Positions 1 to 8,017 of a stretch of DNA of 36,900 nucleotides are shown piece after piece (position 1 is the stretch's first letter; every line of letters begins with the position of its first letter). The DNA is from Phycisphaerae bacterium. GTDB lineage: Bacteria > Planctomycetota > Phycisphaerae > UBA1845 > PWPN01. The stretch spans positions 1-36,900 of the forward strand of contig JAGNEZ010000059.1 of assembly GCA_018003015.1 (NCBI GenBank), given 5' to 3'. The position numbers and the translations under genes were made by a program. Under the pieces are notes generated by a model. The model did not search any database and was not told the DNA's origin. It saw only the letters and a program-made list of their open reading frames with translations.

Positions 1-765
1 ATCGACGGCGACGGCCGGGCGGACGACGCCGCCGATGAACTGGACATCGATGGCGACGGCCGGGCGGACGACGCCGCCGGTGAGCTGGACATCGATGGCG
101 ACGGCCGGGCGGACGACGCCGCCGGTGAGCTGGACATCGATGGCGACGGCCGGGTAGATGACGCCGCCGATGAACTGGACATCGATGGCGACGGCCGGGC
201 GGATGACGCCGCCGATGAACTGGACATCGATGGCGACGGCCGGGCGGATGACGCCGCCGGTGAGCTGGACATCGATGGCGACGGCCTGGCGGACGACGCC
301 GCCGGTGAGCTGGACATCGATGGCGACGGCCTGGCGGACGACGCCGCCGGTGAGCTGGACATCGATGGCGACGGCCGGACGGACGACGCCGCCGGTGAGC
401 TGGACATTGATGGCGACGGCCTGGCGGACGACGCCGCCGGTGAGCTGGACATCGATGGCGACGGCCTGGTGGACGACGCCGCCGATGAACTGGACATCGA
501 TGGCGACGGCCTGGTGGACGACGACGCCGATGAACTGGACATTGATGGCGACGGTCTGGTGGATGACGCCGCCGATGAACTGGACATCGATGGCGACGGC
601 CTGGCGGACACTGATCCTAATGAACTAGACATCGATGGTGACGGCCTGACGGACATCGATCCTAATGAGCTCGACATCGATGGCGACGGCCTGGCGGACA
701 CTGATCCTAATGAACTAGACATCGATGGTGACGGCCTGACGGACATCGATCCTAATGAGCTCGAC
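1..765 (+). repeat. 45-bp tandem array, 17 units, in frame within the coding region
   Basis: Units start every 45 bases from position 1 (1, 46, 91 and so on to 721). Each encodes 15 residues. Two main variants alternate at the fourth and third residues before the unit end: GAT GAA (Asp-Glu) and GGT GAG (Gly-Glu). Units 14-17 form a distinct subtype with DPNELD. The 90-bp block 586-675 is identical to 676-765, which points to a recent two-unit duplication. Because 45 is a multiple of three, other frames also stay open and give spurious repetitive reading frames. Confidence 0.95.
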
Positions 766-1050
766 ATCGATGGCGATGGCGTGGCCAATGTGGACGATGA
801 CGACATGGATGGTGACGGAGTCATCAACACGAATGACACGGATTCGCCCGGCGGCTACGACAACGATCTGGACAACGACGGCGTGCTCAACGACGTGGAC
901 ACCGACGTAGACGGGGACGGGCTGTCGAACGGAGACGCCCTCGAGCTGGACATCGATGGCGACGGCCTGGAGGACACTGATCCTCTGGAGTTCGACATTG
1001 ATGGCGATGGGGTCCTAAATGGCGTTGACACAACACCGAACGGCGTGTGA
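1..1050 (+). CDS. Partial acidic protein made of thrombospondin-type-3-like calcium-binding repeats
   Basis: The frame is open from the first base of the window to a TGA at 1048-1050, so the start lies outside. The visible 349 residues are almost wholly a 15-residue repeat with core IDGDGxxDxxxxELD. Asp at positions 1, 3, 5 and 9 of each DxDGDGxxD loop matches the calcium-binding loop of thrombospondin type 3 and EF-hand-like repeats. Seventeen regular units fill residues 1-255. A looser set follows (about 256-349), including a linker with SPGGYDND. No signal peptide, anchor or enzyme domain is visible, because the N-terminus is missing. By family logic it is an extracellular or surface-associated calcium-binding spacer. 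That is inference. The next gene encodes a lipoprotein with the same type of repeat, so the two probably act at the same site or arose by domain sharing. Confidence 0.8.
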   Translation: MDGDGRADDAADELDIDGDGRADDAAGELDIDGDGRADDAAGELDIDGDGRVDDAADELDIDGDGRADDAADELDIDGDGRADDAAGELDIDGDGLADDAAGELDIDGDGLADDAAGELDIDGDGRTDDAAGELDIDGDGLADDAAGELDIDGDGLVDDAADELDIDGDGLVDDDADELDIDGDGLVDDAADELDIDGDGLADTDPNELDIDGDGLTDIDPNELDIDGDGLADTDPNELDIDGDGLTDIDPNELDIDGDGVANVDDDDMDGDGVINTNDTDSPGGYDNDLDNDGVLNDVDTDVDGDGLSNGDALELDIDGDGLEDTDPLEFDIDGDGVLNGVDTTPNGV

Positions 1051-1142
1051 TTCTGGGTCGACGTCACGGCTTCAGTAGCAGCGCCTCAGTGTCGCCGAGG
1101 CCTTGTGGCCAGACAGGAGTTCCAGCCAGTGGAGTGAGACGA

Positions 1143-2741
1143 ATGAAGCGATACGTTTTCTTGCTGGTGACGCTTATCAGCGGTAGCCTGCTGGCGGGCT
1201 GCGCCGCGGCGCCCGACCCGTTGTCTTCGGAAGCGTCTTCGCTGGACACGGCCGCAGCGGAAGCGATCATCGGTGAGGGCGAAGCCCCTGCGGCGCAGGA
1301 CGACTCGTCTGCGACTCCACAGACTACCGGCACATGCCCCTCGGACGCCGCCCAGCCTGTAAGCGACACATCGCCTGTGGACACTGCAGCCCCGCTCGAG
1401 GATGGATCGGCCGGTGACGATGCCGCCTTCGGTGCCTGCTGTCTCCTGGATGGGTGTACGGAGGACCTGCCGCAGATCGACTGCGAACGTCATGGCGGAC
1501 AGTTCCTCGGGCCGGGCACGAAGTGTACGGCCTGCGTGCCACCGGAGCAGATCGCCGCCACCCTCGACAACATGGACAGCGACCTCGACGGCTGCAGTGA
1601 CTTGAAGGAACTATTGCAGGGCACCAACCGGCTGGTCCCAGGTGACTGCCGGGACATCGATGGCGACGGGATCGACAACGACGAGGATCCCGACGTTGAC
1701 GGCGACGGCATCCCCAATGTCAAGGATGACGACATCGACGGCGACGGCATCCCCGACGAAGACGACCCCGACCCGGACGGTGACGGCAAGACTGGCCACG
1801 ACGACCCTGACGAGGACGGCGACGGGCTCAGCGATCGGTGGGATTTGGACGACGACGGCGACGGGGAACTCGACGCCACCGATGACGATGAGGAAGGGGA
1901 TGAAGAGGACGACGACGACGATGATGACGATGACGACGAGGAGGAGGAGGGGGAGAAGGATCAGCTCCTGGACCTGATGGAGCAGTTCCGGACCGGCAAG
2001 ATCAGCCAGGCCGACTGCAACGCCATCGCCAAAGAGATCGTCAACCACTTCGATGCCCGCGAGGACAAAGCCGACATCCAGTACATGCTGATGAAGGTCG
2101 TCGAACTGTCGAAAGTCGTTCAACGGGAGTGGGTCAAGTCGAATACCCCTCCGGGCATCGAGGCGATCGATGAAGTGTACGGTCAGTTGGACAAGGCTAT
2201 CCAGCTTGCCCGCGGAACCGAGGACCAGCTCGACAAGAAGAAGTTGCCGGAAGTCATGCAGGACTTCAAGGCCCGCACCTCGTCCATGGTCAACTTGGCC
2301 AAGACCTTCTCCACCCTCCGGTTCGACGAGCTGGGATTCATTGTGGACCGCATGCGCGGGACGTTCGAGCCGCAGAAACTGCAGGACATCTCGGAGCTGA
2401 TGGGGGATTTCATCGATCCTCACGCGTGGAATGACCACGAGAAGGAGGCCGCCGAACTGCTGGCTTTTGAGCATGGCTCTTCGTCACTGGGAAAGTCCTT
2501 CGGCAAGGCGGAGGCCCTGGACCTCCTCAACGCTACCGCCCGCTTGCGCCAGCGGGCCAACAGCCTGCAGGGCACGAAGGCAGAAAAGGACGAGAAATTC
2601 CAGTCGCTGCTGGACCGGATGAACGAGGTGTCTGAAGACAAGCCCAACATCACCGACGCGCTCGAGCAGGTGGAGAGCGAGGATGACCAGCAGAACGGCG
2701 ACGAAGATGATGAGGAGGGCGATGAGGACGCCTCGGGATGA
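1143..2741 (+). CDS. Lipoprotein with Cys-rich motif, calcium-binding repeats and helical C-terminus
   Basis: The ATG at 1143 has GGAG at 1131-1134, which suits it better than start codons further upstream. The 532-residue product begins with a lipoprotein signal (MKRYVFLLVTLISGSLLAGC), lipid-anchored Cys at residue 20. A low-complexity Ala/Asp/Thr stretch follows. A Cys-rich segment (about residues 97-132) carries GACC, a Gly-Gly and GTKC; I recall similar motifs in planctomycete secreted proteins. About five DxDGDG loops span roughly 175-250, followed by an almost unbroken Asp/Glu tract near 255-280. The remaining half (about 280-510) is rich in charged helix-forming residues and has no family I recognise. 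The protein ends in another acidic tail. It most likely sits at a membrane surface and binds calcium; the role of the helical domain is unknown. It lies 92 bases after the preceding repeat gene, so co-transcription is possible. Confidence 0.8.
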   Translation: MKRYVFLLVTLISGSLLAGCAAAPDPLSSEASSLDTAAAEAIIGEGEAPAAQDDSSATPQTTGTCPSDAAQPVSDTSPVDTAAPLEDGSAGDDAAFGACCLLDGCTEDLPQIDCERHGGQFLGPGTKCTACVPPEQIAATLDNMDSDLDGCSDLKELLQGTNRLVPGDCRDIDGDGIDNDEDPDVDGDGIPNVKDDDIDGDGIPDEDDPDPDGDGKTGHDDPDEDGDGLSDRWDLDDDGDGELDATDDDEEGDEEDDDDDDDDDDEEEEGEKDQLLDLMEQFRTGKISQADCNAIAKEIVNHFDAREDKADIQYMLMKVVELSKVVQREWVKSNTPPGIEAIDEVYGQLDKAIQLARGTEDQLDKKKLPEVMQDFKARTSSMVNLAKTFSTLRFDELGFIVDRMRGTFEPQKLQDISELMGDFIDPHAWNDHEKEAAELLAFEHGSSSLGKSFGKAEALDLLNATARLRQRANSLQGTKAEKDEKFQSLLDRMNEVSEDKPNITDALEQVESEDDQQNGDEDDEEGDEDASG

Positions 2742-2753
2742 CTCGACGAGCCG

Positions 2754-3215
2754 GTGACGGATAGAGATTCAAGCGGTCACTACGCCGGGCGAAGGCATCT
2801 TCCGTCACCTCGACTCGAGGTATTGCAGTTGGCCCTGGCTCACTTGTGCCGCAAGTACTGGTATCCGCTGTACGTATACGTTCGCAGGCGCGGCCATCAG
2901 CCCGAGGATACCGCCCACCTCACCCAGGCGTGCTTCGCGCGTTTCCTGGAGAACAAACACGTCTGCTTGGCCGACCGGGCCCGGGGGCGGTTCCGTTCGT
3001 TCCTGCTCTCGTCGCTGCAGCACTTTCTGGATGATGAGTGGGACCGGGCGGGGGCGGCAAAACGCGGCGGCGGACGTTTGCCGTTTTCATGGGACGCCGC
3101 GCAGGCCGAGGCCCGCTATGTCCGCGAGCCCAAGTACTCTCACGCCTCTCATTACATGGCTTCGATGACTTTAAGTCCCATCAGTGTGGCCAGGTCCGTC
3201 GTGCTCTGCAGATGA
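2754..3215 (+). pseudogene. Truncated sigma-70-like (ECF-type) RNA polymerase sigma factor
   Basis: The frame, opening at a GTG, encodes a stretch matching region 2 of planctomycete ECF-like sigma factors: LCRKYWYPLYVYVRRRG, then a region like 'DLTQ-FFARFLE' (here HLTQACFARFLEN), GRFRSFLLSSLQHFL, and KRGGG. After the conserved EARYVREP (about position 3128) the similarity stops, and the frame runs antisense into the end of the neighbouring minus-strand gene. Region 4, needed for -35 recognition, is absent. The usual N-terminal Thr-x-Trp-Ser segment is also missing or degraded. The start codon is 12 bases after the preceding stop, in the same frame. I infer a decayed gene, not a working factor; a short truncated regulator is the less likely alternative. 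Confidence 0.72.
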
Positions 3216-4594
3216 TCGCCGTAGAACACGACCCGGTGAAGCTGAGCAACCCAGCCGTCCACCAGGCCCGCACCCCATTCGTCGAGCATCTTGCCCGCGT
3301 CGGCCACCTCCGTGGTAATCTGCGTCCGGCAACCACGGTCATCAAAATCGGGCACCTCGATAATCTTGCCCCTGGAGACCAGGATGGTGTCCAGGTTCAC
3401 GAGCTTCGCGCACGTGATGATCTGACCCAGGCGCATCTCCACCTCCAGCGCGGCTCCGCGGTCATCATCACGGTGGGTGCGGATCGTGTACGGCGCGGGG
3501 GCCTTGGCGGGCCCGTCCATTCGCGTCGGAGCCGTGCAATGGGCGTGAATGACCGCGTTGCGCGAAAGGTCGAACAGCGGGTCGGTGATGAAGCCCGGCA
3601 CACCGAACGCATATTGGTACATGAGCATGGTGAGCGTGGAATCCATGTCGGCCTCGCAAGCCCCCACCAGCCCGGAATCCAGCAGCCGCACGAACCCCAG
3701 ACACGGGTAGCCGAGGATGTCGATTGGAATCCCGCCCAGGCAGCGAACCGTGATCGCCTGGGCCCTCTCGGCTTTCATCAGCTCGCGCATGGCCAAGTGC
3801 ATCCGCGAGGACTTGGTGATCTCATCGCGAGAGGGCTCCACAACCCTTTTGGCTCTGGCGATCCAGTCCTCCGCGTCGGCCTCAGCCGCCTTGGCGTCGA
3901 CGGCCTTGTGGGCCTCGACGAGCCTGGCCACAGTCACGGGCACGACTTCGACGCCGAGCCGCTCTTTGACCCGCTCAGGCGAGCGTGCCGACGGCGTGCC
4001 GTCCGGCTCTCCGATCACAACCACCCGCGATTGCCGCATCTGCCCGGGAACGCGCAGCAGGGCGGCCCCGCGTGCGAGCTCGCCCAGATCACGCGTGGGC
4101 TGCAGGACAACCCGCTTGCCCTCTTTCTGCCATTGGCGGACAAACATCCACTCGTGCCCACTGAAGGGCTGCGAGAACACGACCGTGGGCCGGCCGACAT
4201 CGACGATCTGCTGCAGCATGGGCAGCGTGCCGAGCGAAAGATGGATCAGCAGAACGCCGTCCGCATCTTTCAGCCCGCCGGCCAGCTTCCCCGCCTCTTC
4301 GGGTGTCTGCACCAGCTCCCCACCCAGGAACTTCACATTCCCGAGTTGCCGCTCAACCCGGCCGAGCTCTTCCTCGAACTTGCCGACCTCCGCGCGCGGG
4401 TCGAAGGTTGGCTTGGGCCAGGCCTGACCCGACTTGCCGACATAGACTTTGTGGATTCTGGCAGAAGGAAGACTCACTGCTGGTTCCGAGGGCCCGGTGG
4501 CCGCCCCTTGGCCTGGTTCAACGGCTAGATAAGCCGCGCCGGTTGCAGCCAGACTGGCCCCGATGAACTCTCGACGGCTCAACGCTGGATTCAC
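3152..4594 (-). CDS. Tat-exported FucI/AraA-fold sugar isomerase-like protein
   Basis: This 480-residue product starts at a GTG with an excellent GGAGG six bases upstream, lying inside the end of the preceding gene. The N-terminus has a twin-arginine signal (SRREFIGASLAATGAAYLAV). The central and C-terminal parts resemble the L-fucose/L-arabinose isomerase fold: ACEADMDSTLTML, then a segment with FDLSRNAVIHAHCTAPTRMDG, carrying Asp, Glu and His residues like the metal ligands of that fold. The C-terminal EVEMRLGQIITCAKL and later residues are typical of planctomycete homologues. A true isomerase reaction is not proven by sequence. It is the last gene of a three-gene operon after a ThuA-like protein and a Gfo/Idh/MocA oxidoreductase, which supports a role in sugar derivative turnover. 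The Tat signal suggests it folds with its cofactor or metal in the cytoplasm before export. Confidence 0.65.
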   Translation of the reverse strand: MNPALSRREFIGASLAATGAAYLAVEPGQGAATGPSEPAVSLPSARIHKVYVGKSGQAWPKPTFDPRAEVGKFEEELGRVERQLGNVKFLGGELVQTPEEAGKLAGGLKDADGVLLIHLSLGTLPMLQQIVDVGRPTVVFSQPFSGHEWMFVRQWQKEGKRVVLQPTRDLGELARGAALLRVPGQMRQSRVVVIGEPDGTPSARSPERVKERLGVEVVPVTVARLVEAHKAVDAKAAEADAEDWIARAKRVVEPSRDEITKSSRMHLAMRELMKAERAQAITVRCLGGIPIDILGYPCLGFVRLLDSGLVGACEADMDSTLTMLMYQYAFGVPGFITDPLFDLSRNAVIHAHCTAPTRMDGPAKAPAPYTIRTHRDDDRGAALEVEMRLGQIITCAKLVNLDTILVSRGKIIEVPDFDDRGCRTQITTEVADAGKMLDEWGAGLVDGWVAQLHRVVFYGDHLQSTTDLATLMGLKVIEAM

Positions 4595-4596
4595 GA

Positions 4597-5601
4597 TCAG
4601 CCTCCTCTTTCTGGTTTGCCCAGTTGGGCATTCTCATTCGATGAAGGACGGCTGCCGCCGGCCGGCCGCGGGGCTGTCGGCGCCTCCAGATCGCCACAAG
4701 CGAATTGGATTGCGTCCAGGTAGAAACGTAGAAGCGCGGGATGCCACCAGATTTCTGTGCGGTGCCCGAAGCCGGTGAAGAAGACCCGGCCGCTGCCGTG
4801 CGGCTTGACCCAGGCTTGGGCGAAATCGCCATCCTTGCGGGTGACCCATGGCACCTTCATGTTCGTCTTCTGCGTATCCAGCGACAGCAGCACTCGTAGA
4901 TTCTGACGCGAATACGGCTCACCGAACTCGTAGATCTCGTCCGCCAAGCGGAAGTCCTTTCCCCCGAACGCCGCCACGAGCGGATGGCGGGGTTCCTCCA
5001 CCTGGATTCCGACCTCCTCGTTCCAGGGATGGCCGATGAACTTGCCGCCCAGCAACTCACGGAACTGAGGCCATTGCGGATTGGCCCCAATGGCGTAGTG
5101 ATAGGCGACGATTCCACCCCCGTTGGCCACATAGTCGAGCAAGCTCTTACGCAGGGCCTTCTCCGCTGCATCTACGTCGTGGCCGTACGCCTTCAGCTTC
5201 TCCAGGTCCGCTTCTGCAGGGCGGATCCACGGCCCGGAGCTGTTGTTCATCACGATAGCGTCAAACCGCCGGATGTTCTCGGGCAGATACACGCTGATGT
5301 CGTCGCTGACCACCGGCTTGTAGGCGCCGGTCTTCTCGCCCAGGACCTTCATGGCCAACTCACCGTAGGGGATGCAGTAGCCCTTGTGCGGATCCTTGTC
5401 CATGAACGCGGGCGGCGTGTTCCAGATCAACACCGTCCGGGCTCTCTTCGGTGCTACGCGGGCCTTTGCCGGGGCCGCCTTGCGGATCAGGTCCGCCTGG
5501 TGCGACGGCACCTGGGCGCTCGCCGAAAACGGCGTGATGAAAGACACCAAGCAGGACACTGCCGCGGAGAGCCTGCAGCCATGCATGAAGAGCCCCTTCA
5601 C
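4597..5601 (-). CDS. ThuA-like domain protein, exported
   Basis: The 334-residue product has a Sec-type signal peptide (hydrophobic stretch ending near SASAQ). A ThuA-like, class I glutamine amidotransferase-fold domain follows: RTVLIWNTPPAF, then YDAIVMNN-like FDAIVMNNSSG, a Gly-rich VANGGGIVAYHYAIG turn, FIGHPWNEE, and a C-terminal GSGRVFFTGFGHRTEIWW. ThuA is linked in rhizobia to trehalose use through 3-keto intermediates; the activity here is inferred only. A GTG start at 5601 overlaps the TGA of the upstream gene by four bases (GTGA), a sign of translational coupling. An ATG at 5586 with AGGGG before it is an alternative that also leaves a good signal peptide. The stop is two bases before the next GTG start. 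Confidence 0.82.
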   Translation of the reverse strand: MKGLFMHGCRLSAAVSCLVSFITPFSASAQVPSHQADLIRKAAPAKARVAPKRARTVLIWNTPPAFMDKDPHKGYCIPYGELAMKVLGEKTGAYKPVVSDDISVYLPENIRRFDAIVMNNSSGPWIRPAEADLEKLKAYGHDVDAAEKALRKSLLDYVANGGGIVAYHYAIGANPQWPQFRELLGGKFIGHPWNEEVGIQVEEPRHPLVAAFGGKDFRLADEIYEFGEPYSRQNLRVLLSLDTQKTNMKVPWVTRKDGDFAQAWVKPHGSGRVFFTGFGHRTEIWWHPALLRFYLDAIQFACGDLEAPTAPRPAGGSRPSSNENAQLGKPERGG

Positions 5602-7034
5602 AAGGTCCAGCCTTTGCGATACTCCGAGCGCAGCAGGGCATCGGCCTCGCCATGGTTGGCGATCTTCATTCCAACCGGTTCGAAATCGAGCCTGCCCTCT
5701 ACCTGCGTAGACACGTTCCCGATCATGAGGAATTCGTTGAGCGCGTCGGCGTAATCAAAATTGGCCCACGCCGGTTTGCCGCCGCGGCAGGCCAGCAGCC
5801 AATCCATCTCGTGCCCGCGCGAGCTTTCGACCGTCTCCGGCCGGTCCCGCTGCACATCCTTGAACTGCTCTTCGGGCAGCAGCCGGAAGGTGGCGTTGTG
5901 GCCGGTCGCGTGGATGCGGCCTTTCGTGCCCACGATGTAGGCGCCGGAGAAGTCTATCCCCTGTCGATCCTTGTCGGCAGCTTCTCGCTTGAGTGAATCG
6001 ATCAGCTCGCTGGCCCCGGGCGCCTGGCCGTTGTACCAGGTAAACATGATCGGCGGGAACTCCGCGCGGGCGGGGATGTGCCACTGAATCAGCTCCCAGC
6101 GCGGGAATGACAGCCGGTTGAGGCTGGAAGACTTGGCCTCAACCCTGATCACCGGCCGGTTGACTCCGCTCGGCTCGCCCAGCCACAGCTCGTACACCTT
6201 AAGCGCCATGAAAGCCAGGTTGGCCGTGTGCGAACCCCAGTTGCCGAGCTGACACGTGCCGAACTCACGCCATTGATGCCACTGCAGCCATTCGTGGCGA
6301 TAGGGGCGGAATGCGGCCGGGCCGAGCCACAAGTCCCACTTCAGGTATTCCGGGACAGGCTCCGTTCCGCTGGGCGGCTCCTTGCGATCCGCACCGCCGC
6401 CGTCGTTCCATATGTGCACTTCCTTGATCTCGCCCAAGGCCCCGCCACGGATCAACTCCAGCGCCCGGCGAAATGGGCCGGCCGCCGTACCCTGGTTGCC
6501 CATGGACGTGGCCACCTTGTACCGGTGGGCCAGCTCGTGCAGAGCCCGCGACTCGTGGACCGTACGGCTCAAGGGCTTTTCACAGAGGACGTGCTTGCCG
6601 GCCCGGATGGCTGCGGCCGATATGACCGCATGGCTGTGGTCGGGCGTGGCCACAACGACCGCGTCGATGTCTTTCGTCGTGTCGAGCATCTCGCGGAAGT
6701 CGTGGAACGTCCGTGGCTTGCTCCTTAGAATCCGCGTGTAGATTTCCGCCGCCCCTCGCTCCCAGTCGTGCGGCGAGGTCGCCAGGGCCCTGGATTGTCG
6801 CGCCCATCGCTGAAACGCCGCGGCCAGCTTCTGGTCGTTCACGTCGCACAGCGCGACCACGTTCTCCATCTTTGGGATCGTGTCCACAAACCACTCGCCG
6901 CGGCCGCCCACGCCCACCAGCGCGACGTTGAGCTTCTCGTTGGCCCGGTAGCCGCGGGCTGATGAGTCGCCCTTCAGGAGCGAAACACCTGTGCCACCCA
7001 GGATCATCCGGCGGAGGAACGTCCGACGACGCAT
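5598..7034 (-). CDS. Tat-exported Gfo/Idh/MocA family oxidoreductase
   Basis: The ATG at 7034 has AGGAG seven bases upstream and gives 478 residues; a longer frame upstream lacks support. The product opens with a twin-arginine signal (MRRRTFLRRMILGGTG). The NAD(P)-binding Rossmann motif is NVALVGVGGRGEW (about 36-48). Family hallmarks follow: TPDHSHA (130-136) and the EKP motif in CEKPLS (151-156). The C-terminal substrate domain includes WHQWREFGTCQLGNWGSH, typical of the planctomycete subgroup. The family oxidises or reduces sugar hydroxyls using a nicotinamide cofactor. Export by Tat fits folding around the cofactor first. It leads the operon with the ThuA-like and isomerase-like genes. 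Confidence 0.9.
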   Translation of the reverse strand: MRRRTFLRRMILGGTGVSLLKGDSSARGYRANEKLNVALVGVGGRGEWFVDTIPKMENVVALCDVNDQKLAAAFQRWARQSRALATSPHDWERGAAEIYTRILRSKPRTFHDFREMLDTTKDIDAVVVATPDHSHAVISAAAIRAGKHVLCEKPLSRTVHESRALHELAHRYKVATSMGNQGTAAGPFRRALELIRGGALGEIKEVHIWNDGGGADRKEPPSGTEPVPEYLKWDLWLGPAAFRPYRHEWLQWHQWREFGTCQLGNWGSHTANLAFMALKVYELWLGEPSGVNRPVIRVEAKSSSLNRLSFPRWELIQWHIPARAEFPPIMFTWYNGQAPGASELIDSLKREAADKDRQGIDFSGAYIVGTKGRIHATGHNATFRLLPEEQFKDVQRDRPETVESSRGHEMDWLLACRGGKPAWANFDYADALNEFLMIGNVSTQVEGRLDFEPVGMKIANHGEADALLRSEYRKGWTL

Positions 7035-7335
7035 CTGTTGACTCCTGACCCACGGCCAGAACGTACAGGCATTCGTCGTTGCCGGCAAGCAAGCCGCCGA
7101 CACGACGACCGCGCACAGTCATCTGCTGGCGATGAGCCGTCTTCAGAGCAGTGCGGGCAGGCTCAGGGCCCTCACCTCCTTGCCAGCCCTCCCTGGAATG
7201 CCGCCAGCAACGACCCGCGGCAGACCAGTTCTCGCCAAGCGGGGCCGTTCACCTTCCGATCGAGTGGCCGCTCTGTTCCTGCGCACCGTTTTTGACTCAT
7301 CGCCATGCCCTGGAGGGCGGGCTCTGTAAGCCTTT

Positions 7336-7391
7336 CGCTTTTCTCGAGGTACCGCTCTGAGAAAAGCGGACCTGTCCCCGAGGTGCCGCTC
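7336..7391. repeat. Stem-loop with 10-bp perfect stem plus a 12-bp direct repeat
   Basis: CGCTTTTCTC at 7336-7345 pairs perfectly with GAGAAAAGCG at 7359-7368 around a 13-base loop. The loop sequence GAGGTACCGCTC (7346-7357) recurs with one change as GAGGTGCCGCTC at 7380-7391. Between them lies GGACCTGTCCCC. No T-tract follows, so a simple intrinsic terminator is not supported. It may be a scar or end of a small mobile repeat in this degraded area. Confidence 0.55.
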
Positions 7392-7651
7392 GGGCCAGGA
7401 AAGGCATATCGATCCCGCCCTCCTGTTCCGGGCATGATCAATCAAAAACCGACAACAGAACGACAGCTCCTGCTCTCCCTCAGGCAAAGCGTGAACAGCC
7501 AGGAAAAGCTTCTCAGGCCGGTCCGTCGGTCGCCGAGTTCTGTGCCCGGTTCTTCACGGATCGCCTCATTCGCCCAATCACGCCCGGCGACCTGAGCAGT
7601 CTGCGGTTGGCTATTCGCATCCTGGTGGACCACTACGGTCGCCAGCTAGCC
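7361..7651 (+). pseudogene. Unassigned coding remnant without a start codon
   Basis: In one plus-strand frame an open stretch from 7361 shows increasingly protein-like sequence near its end: VAEFCARFFTDRLIRPITPG followed by DLSSLRLAIRILVDHYGRQ. It has no ATG and no clear ribosome binding site. It runs into the antisense of the broken protease gene at about 7650, where it stops resembling normal protein. I do not recognise the family. The simplest reading is the tail of a larger gene joined by a rearrangement to the protease fragment. It may also be chance, since high-GC DNA keeps frames open. Confidence 0.3.
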
Positions 7652-8017
7652 GAGGCGGTTGGCGAAGAAGGACTCGTCGTCAACAGAGAGCACCGCCAGA
7701 TCGACGCCCTGAGCTGCGGCAAGGACTTTCGCAGCGATCTTATCCGCAGACTGGAAACCCTGGACGTATACCTCCGTGGTGTAACCCACGACATGGGCGT
7801 TGGTCAGGATCCGTTTGCCATCGATGACCAGTCCGGAGCCGGAGACCTGCCGGGGACTCTGTTTTGTCCACGGTCGGACCAGATCAGGCCCCCGGCGAGT
7901 AGCCAGTATCTTGACGACCGACGGGCGGTACTCTTCCTGAGCCGACGCTGCCGAGGCCATGTAACCGCAGTTGACGAGGACCGCCACCAACGAAGCAGAC
8001 AACGAGGCACTTCTCAT
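7646..8017 (-). pseudogene. Truncated Deg/HtrA-type trypsin-like serine protease
   Basis: The 123-residue frame starts at ATG 8017 with GGAG upstream and has a signal peptide ending near SAASA. It then matches the start of a planctomycete trypsin-like peptidase domain: SVVKILATRRGPD, SGSGLVIDGKRILTNAHVV with catalytic His75, and GVDLAVLSVDDESFF with catalytic Asp106. The frame ends five residues later (ANRLG). The second half of the protease domain, including the catalytic Ser in GNSGG, and any following domain are missing. Full-length relatives are several hundred residues long. The truncation point coincides with an unrelated coding remnant on the other strand, so a deletion or rearrangement is likely. 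Confidence 0.75.

Noticed and set aside
158-628. Plus-strand frame encoding repeated MTPPMNWTSMATAGR-type peptide
   Set aside because: It is the shifted frame of the 45-bp array, which stays open because the unit is a multiple of three; it has no start signal.
3038-4528. Long plus-strand open frame of about 496 codons
   Set aside because: It is antisense to the isomerase-like gene, which has a Tat signal, a good ribosome binding site and family motifs; the plus frame has none.
7143-7487. Minus-strand 114-codon frame upstream of the Gfo/Idh gene
   Set aside because: It is Arg/Pro-rich with no recognisable motif or ribosome binding site, and overlaps the inverted repeat.
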